From JADMII01 sp036278595 (GTDB lineage Bacteria > Chloroflexota > Dehalococcoidia > DSTF01 > JACRBR01): a stretch of DNA of 15,790 bases. How positions within the stretch are numbered: the first letter of the stretch is position 1; the number at the start of each line of letters is the position of its first letter. The notes under the pieces are model-generated. The model ran no database searches, was not told where the DNA came from, and saw only the letters and a program-made list of their open reading frames with translations. A program made the position numbers and the translations under genes. The stretch is from contig DASUKS010000180.1 in assembly GCA_036278595.1 (NCBI GenBank), positions 1-15,790 on the forward strand, written 5' to 3'. Below are positions 12,934-15,790 of the stretch, in pieces.

Positions 12934-14116
12934 GCGGCCCGCCCTCGGGCGCGAACTCGGCGAGCGCGCGCTTCGCCGCGCCATCGAGCGCCACGTCGTC
13001 GAGCGGCGGGTGGATCAGGCTCGACCGTACGTCGCGGAAGTAGCGCTCGAGCGGCTGTGAGGCCGACAGCCCGACGCCGCCAGCGATGCGCATCGCGAGG
13101 TCCGTGACGCGGATGGCGTTGTTCGCCGCGTGGTATTTCACCAGCCCGATCTGCGGCGCCAGCCCGCGACGGTCGCCGCCCTCCGCCCAGTCGCGCGCCG
13201 TATCGAAGATGAGTCGCCGCGAGACGAGCAGTAGCGCCTCGATCTCGCCAAGCCGGAGACGCACGCCGGGGATCTCGCCGATCGGCTTGCCGAGGTTCGT
13301 CGGCACGCGCGTCGCCGCAAAGTGCGCGACCCAGTCCCGGGCCGCGACGGCAACGCCGGTGTAGGTGGCCGCGATCGTCAGGCCGTGCCACGGCGCCGTC
13401 TCGACCGACGCCGTGAACGGCGCGCCGGACGGGTTGACGCGAATCACGTGCGCTTCCGGCACGAAGACGTCCTCGAACACGATGTCGTGGCTCGCCGACT
13501 CGCGCATCGCCAGCGCGTCCCACGTCGGCTCGATGCGCACGCCCGGCGCGTCGCGCTCGACGAGGAACTGTCCGAGGTGCTGCGGGATGTCGGGCGCCGA
13601 CACGGTCGCACTGACGGCGAAGTGCGACAGGAAGTAGCTGCCGGTGGACCACTGCTTCGCGCCGGTGAGCCGCCAGCCGCCCTCGACGCGCCGCGCCTGC
13701 GTGGCAGGCAGACCGCCGCGCGCGGGAGAGCCCATCTCGGCTTCGGCCTGGCAGTTGTTGATCATGTAGCCGCGCTCGACGATGCCGCGCAGGAAGTCGT
13801 CGAGCATCGGCCGCTGCCAGAGGCCGGAGACCTGCGACTGCGCGACATAACTGATGTGCATGTTGGCCGCGAGCGCGGCCGACCCGAGCGGCCGCGCGAT
13901 GCGCTCTTGCGCCACGCAGGCATCGAGGACGCTGCCGCCGAGGCCGCCGAGCTCGGTCGGGACGGTGAGCGCCACGTAGCGGGTCGCGCGCAGGTCGTCG
14001 ATGCAGGCGCCGAGCAGTTCCTCGCCCTGCAGGCCGGAGTCGACGCGGGAGGCGATGCGCACCGCCGCCTCTTCGGCGACGGCGGCGATCTCCGGCTTCG
14101 CGAGCGATGCGAACAT
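12923..14116 (-). CDS. Acyl-CoA dehydrogenase-fold flavoprotein, atypical active site
   Basis: A 397-residue protein with the three-domain acyl-CoA dehydrogenase fold. It has a helical N-terminus with LTVPTELGGLGGSVLDACVA, a middle beta domain with AEAEMGSPARGG and GGWRLTGAKQWSTGSYFLS (FAD contact region), and a C-terminal helical domain. The latter includes KYHAANNAIRVTDLAMRIAGGVG and LERYFRDVRSSLIHPPLDD. Where classic short- and medium-chain enzymes have the catalytic Glu in YEGT, this protein has HPPLDD. In that respect it resembles flavin-dependent monooxygenases such as DszC/HpaA-like proteins, or a dehydrogenase using another base. ATG at 14116 was chosen; GTG at 14122 is equally possible because neither has a clear ribosome binding site. 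It lies 52 bp after the UspA-like gene on the same strand and is convergent with the sugar operon. Its substrate is unknown. Confidence 0.88.
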   Translation of the reverse strand: MFASLAKPEIAAVAEEAAVRIASRVDSGLQGEELLGACIDDLRATRYVALTVPTELGGLGGSVLDACVAQERIARPLGSAALAANMHISYVAQSQVSGLWQRPMLDDFLRGIVERGYMINNCQAEAEMGSPARGGLPATQARRVEGGWRLTGAKQWSTGSYFLSHFAVSATVSAPDIPQHLGQFLVERDAPGVRIEPTWDALAMRESASHDIVFEDVFVPEAHVIRVNPSGAPFTASVETAPWHGLTIAATYTGVAVAARDWVAHFAATRVPTNLGKPIGEIPGVRLRLGEIEALLLVSRRLIFDTARDWAEGGDRRGLAPQIGLVKYHAANNAIRVTDLAMRIAGGVGLSASQPLERYFRDVRSSLIHPPLDDVALDGAAKRALAEFAPEGGPPTS

Positions 14117-14168
14117 GTCCACCGGGGCAGCGTACCGCAGGGGACGTCGTGGCGACGTACGCCGCGCG

Positions 14169-14579
14169 TTATCGCCCGTTCTCGCCCCAGCACACGAGCG
14201 TCACCGGCGCCACGCCGGACCGCACGACGTCCTCGGCGACGCTGCCCCTGGCGAGCGCCGAGATCGGCGTGCGGCCGTGCGTGGCCATCACGATGAGGTC
14301 GGCCTGCTCGTCGCGCGCCGCATCGGCGATCCCGCGCGCGGGATCGCCGGCCTTGCTCGTGCGGTGCCGCACCGGGACGCCGTCGAGCTCGGCCTCCGCC
14401 GCGCGCAACAGGTGCTGCATCGTCTCCTCTTCCTCGCGCGCCAGCTCCGGCGTCTCCGGCTGCTCGCTGACCGAGAGCAGGATGATGTGCGCTGAGCGGA
14501 GCTCTTTCGCCAGGCGCTTTGCCGCGGACAGGGCCGTGTGCGACCCTTTCGAATTGTCGATCGGTACCAGGATCTTCAT
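14169..14579 (-). CDS. UspA-family universal stress protein
   Basis: A 136-residue single-domain Usp protein, beginning MKILVPIDNSKGSHTALSAA (the family's first strand and D8 loop). It ends with the nucleotide-binding stretch LIVMATHGRTPISALARGSV followed by AEDVVRSGVAPVTLV. In ATP-binding members the motif is G-2x-G-9x-G(S/T). Here the second Gly is Pro (GRTP), so ATP binding may be altered. I chose ATG at 14579, with GGAAGGA nine bases upstream; a longer start at 14609, also with a purine-rich site (AGAAGGA), would add ten residues. A minus-strand TAAGAT at 14632-14637 could be the -10. The acyl-CoA dehydrogenase-like gene follows after 52 bp, possibly in the same transcript. Such proteins respond to stress or energy state. 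Confidence 0.92.
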   Translation of the reverse strand: MKILVPIDNSKGSHTALSAAKRLAKELRSAHIILLSVSEQPETPELAREEEETMQHLLRAAEAELDGVPVRHRTSKAGDPARGIADAARDEQADLIVMATHGRTPISALARGSVAEDVVRSGVAPVTLVCWGENGR

Positions 14580-14649
14580 CTTCTGCGTTCCTTCCGTTGA
14601 TGCGCCCATCTGCGCGCGTCCTTCTGATCCGATCTTACCGCTCGTGCCG

Positions 14650-14659
14650 CGATATATCG
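14650..14659. repeat. Palindrome CGATATATCG, copy 1
   Basis: A 10-bp perfect palindrome, strikingly AT-rich at its centre for this GC-rich DNA, about 70 bp upstream of the preferred Usp start codon. An identical copy lies 138 bp away at 14788-14797. A regulator-binding site is plausible. Confidence 0.4.
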
Positions 14660-14787
14660 GTGGCCATTCGGCCCGTTCGTGGGTGTCGGGTGGCGAACGC
14701 GCCCGAGCATTGGCGAACCGTCATCCTTTTAGGCCTGCGTGACGCCGCGGGCCGGACGAGGTCGCCGGGCGATTCTGATGCGAGCCC

Positions 14788-14797
14788 CGATATATCG
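14788..14797. repeat. Palindrome CGATATATCG, copy 2
   Basis: Identical to copy 1 at 14650-14659, on the sigma-gene side of the intergenic region. Flanking bases differ between the copies, so the 10-bp core alone is shared. Confidence 0.4.
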
Positions 14798-14956
14798 TTA
14801 CCCGAAAGAAGTATTGAGGCGCAGCGGCGCAGGCAGAGAATGGTCGAGACACCCGGCTGTGCGAGCGCGCGAGACGAGGCTGCGCCCTCGCGGCGCTGCT
14901 TTCGGAGCAGCCGGGGAGGCACTGCCGGCGGCGCTCCCCCAGTACATCCGCCGGCG

Positions 14957-14998
14957 CGCAAACAGCTCCGAGCCCCATCGGGCGCGGGGCTGTTTGCG
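14957..14998 (+). terminator. Strong stem-loop, terminator- or attenuator-like
   Basis: A 42-nt inverted repeat can form a 19-position stem (outer arms CGCAAACAGC and GCTGTTTGCG, one G-U pair, one A-G mismatch) with a CATC tetraloop. It is followed by TTTC on the plus strand. The T-run is short and no plus-strand gene precedes it, so it could end a small RNA or an upstream leader transcript of the sigma gene rather than a coding operon. The minus strand has no T-run. Confidence 0.4.
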
Positions 14999-15019
14999 TT
15001 TCAGCGTCGCGCCGTTCCT

Positions 15020-15054
15020 CCGCCAATTCGCATCTGGCGGATTGAAACCAGATG
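15020..15054 (+). promoter_or_regulatory. Mutually exclusive hairpins upstream of the sigma-factor gene
   Basis: CCGCCA (15020-15025) can pair with TGGCGG (15035-15040). Alternatively CATCTGG (15031-15037) can pair with CCAGATG (15048-15054). Both stems use TGG at 15035-15037, so only one can form. This is the layout of attenuators and RNA switches. It would matter only if transcription starts upstream of it. Confidence 0.35.
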
Positions 15055-15107
15055 CACGCCCGCCGCTCGGCGGGCGGGCTCCGCCGGCACGGGCGGGCGG
15101 GGTACGT

Positions 15108-15138
15108 CTGCGCGCAGCGAGACACTACACTGCGCGCA
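15108..15138 (+). promoter_or_regulatory. Twin TGCGCGCA palindromes and TACACT box at the sigma-factor start
   Basis: TGCGCGCA occurs at 15109-15116 and 15131-15138, 22 bp (two turns) apart; the first is part of a 10-bp palindrome (15108-15117). TACACT (15126-15131) lies six bases before the ATG, the spacing expected for a -10 box of a leaderless mRNA. No ribosome binding site is visible. A regulator bound to the twin sites would cover this promoter. Confidence 0.4.
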
Positions 15139-15755
15139 TGGGGACCGAACCAGAGGGAGTGGCCGATGATCCGCAGGCTGCTCTCGCTCGAACTACCCTC
15201 GGAGCGCCGGAAGATGCGCTGCTGCTCGCCGCTATCCAGCGCGGCGACGAATTGGCGGTCGCCGCACTGTACGACCGCTACGGCGGGGCGGCGTACGGGC
15301 TGGCATATCGGATCACCGGCGACGGGCCATCCTCGGAGGACGTCGTGCAGGATGCGTTCGTGGCGCTATGGAAGCAGGCGCGGCGCTTCGATCCGCAACG
15401 CGGGCAGGTGCGGTCATGGCTGATGACGATCGTGCACCATCGGGCGATCGACCTGGTACGCCGGCGAAGCGGCCGGGCCGAGCGGGCATTACCCGACGGG
15501 CCGGACGAGTTCATCGGGACGCGCGACCGGCCGGAGGAGATCGCCGAATGGACGCTCGAAGCCGAGGCAGTGCGCGGGGCGGTCCGCTTGCTGCCGGAAG
15601 ACCAGCGACGCGCGGTCGAGCTTGCGTACTTTGAAGGGCTGACGTACGTCGAGATCGCGGAGAGCGTCGGTGTGCCGCTCGGCACGGTGAAGAGCCGGTT
15701 ACGCCTGGCGCTAGAGAAGCTCCGGGTCAGCCTGCGCGGGGTGGTATTCGAATGA
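15138..15755 (+). CDS. ECF-type RNA polymerase sigma factor, SigK-like
   Basis: A 205-residue group IV sigma factor with only regions 2 and 4. Region 2 runs over about residues 40-110: ALYDRYGGAAYGLAYRITGD, SSEDVVQDAFVALWKQARRF, then GQVRSWLMTIVHHRAIDLVR, the last being the -10-recognising part. Region 4 is about residues 150-200, with LPEDQRRAVELAYFEGLTY, EIAESVGVPLGTVKSRLR and ALEKLRVSL, the helix-turn-helix for the -35. The ATG at 15138 has no ribosome binding site but has a TACACT box six bases upstream, which suggests leaderless transcription. The stop overlaps the next gene (ATGA at 15752-15755), whose start resembles zinc-type anti-sigma factors, as expected for SigK/RskA-like pairs. 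The signal is unknown. Confidence 0.94.
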   Translation: MGTEPEGVADDPQAALARTTLGAPEDALLLAAIQRGDELAVAALYDRYGGAAYGLAYRITGDGPSSEDVVQDAFVALWKQARRFDPQRGQVRSWLMTIVHHRAIDLVRRRSGRAERALPDGPDEFIGTRDRPEEIAEWTLEAEAVRGAVRLLPEDQRRAVELAYFEGLTYVEIAESVGVPLGTVKSRLRLALEKLRVSLRGVVFE

Positions 15756-15790
15756 ACTGCGACGAGGCCGACGAGCTCCTCGGCGCGCGC
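15752..15790 (+). CDS. Probable anti-sigma factor, first 13 residues (cut by window edge)
   Basis: The frame MNCDEADELLGAR starts at an ATG that overlaps the sigma-factor stop codon. The pattern of an early Cys-x-Glu followed by ELL is typical of the N-terminus of RskA- or zinc-finger-type anti-sigma factors, which are usually co-translated with their sigma. Too little is present to confirm the family or any membrane segment. Confidence 0.6.
   Translation, partial: MNCDEADELLGAR

Larger units (their letters stand above)
14580..15137. other. Gene-free region between the Usp gene and the sigma-factor gene, rich in structure
   Basis: About 560 bp with no credible coding region; long frames here are extensions of the sigma gene with non-coding composition. 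It holds the Usp promoter zone, two CGATATATCG palindromes (14650-14659 and 14788-14797), a 42-nt strong hairpin (14957-14998) and overlapping alternative hairpins (15020-15054). An 8-bp perfect GC hairpin with a GCTC loop (15057-15076) and twin TGCGCGCA palindromes before the sigma start codon follow. No known riboswitch class was recognised. Confidence 0.6.

Noticed and set aside
11140..12984. Minus-strand open frame of 614 codons
   Set aside because: Antisense to the UDP-glucose dehydrogenase and decarboxylase genes, rich in Arg/Ser low-complexity sequence and with no recognisable domain.
14144..14158. ACGTCG/CGACGT hairpin after the Usp gene as a terminator
   Set aside because: Only six base pairs and no T-run follows on the minus strand; read-through into the downstream flavoprotein gene seems likely.
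1..15790. CRISPR arrays, tRNA/rRNA genes, insertion sequences, transposases or phage genes
   Set aside because: None seen; no spaced identical repeats, cloverleaf-like sequences or transposase motifs were found on reading.

Overview
The window is a GC-rich bacterial chromosomal segment. Coding density is high, start codons include GTG and TTG, and genes often overlap (ATGA, TGATG, TAATG). Most of it is a surface or exopolysaccharide locus carrying an unusual number of regulators. A separate chain-length protein and cytoplasmic BY-kinase, a short one-helix initiating phosphosugar transferase and a SigK/RskA-like sigma/anti-sigma pair fit a monoderm-type or deep-branching high-GC bacterium, such as Chloroflexota or Actinomycetota. 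I cannot decide the phylum from the sequence alone.

Left arm (minus strand, 1-8020), read right to left. A NarL/LuxR-type regulator with a degenerate receiver (7295-8020) overlaps an OmpR/PhoB-type response regulator (6576-7295). A second OmpR/PhoB-type regulator follows (5727-6446). Then come an initiating undecaprenyl-phosphate sugar phosphotransferase (4973-5650), a Wzz-like chain-length protein (3871-4854), a BY-kinase (3091-3852), a 48-residue two-helix membrane protein (2939-3085) and an O-antigen ligase/Wzy-like protein (1455-2942). The arm ends with two nucleotide-sugar enzymes: a Gfo/Idh/MocA oxidoreductase (265-1329) and a DegT/DnrJ aminotransferase cut by the window edge (1-272).

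A gene-free stretch of about 630 bp (8021-8648) separates this arm from a divergent plus-strand operon (8649-12933). That operon encodes a stand-alone receiver-like protein lacking its acidic residues, a WecG/TagA/CpsF glycosyltransferase, a soluble histidine kinase with no sensor, UDP-glucose 6-dehydrogenase and UDP-glucuronate decarboxylase. The last two make UDP-xylose from UDP-glucose, so the polymer probably contains glucuronate or xylose.

Right end. An acyl-CoA dehydrogenase-fold flavoprotein (12923-14116) converges on the sugar operon, with a UspA-type protein upstream of it. A gene-free region of about 560 bp rich in palindromes and hairpins then precedes an ECF sigma factor (15138-15755), which overlaps the start of a probable anti-sigma factor.

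The most notable observations are these. (1) Two near-identical promoter-like modules lie at exactly the same distance from the start codons of the initiating transferase and the oxidoreductase. Each has a CTCAAC repeat with 11-bp phasing, a fixed spacer and CATA. (2) The polysaccharide operons contain degenerate receivers and a sensor-less kinase, which suggests a dispersed, non-canonical phosphorelay. (3) The region before the sigma gene holds strong and mutually exclusive hairpins, paired TGCGCGCA palindromes and a possible leaderless start.
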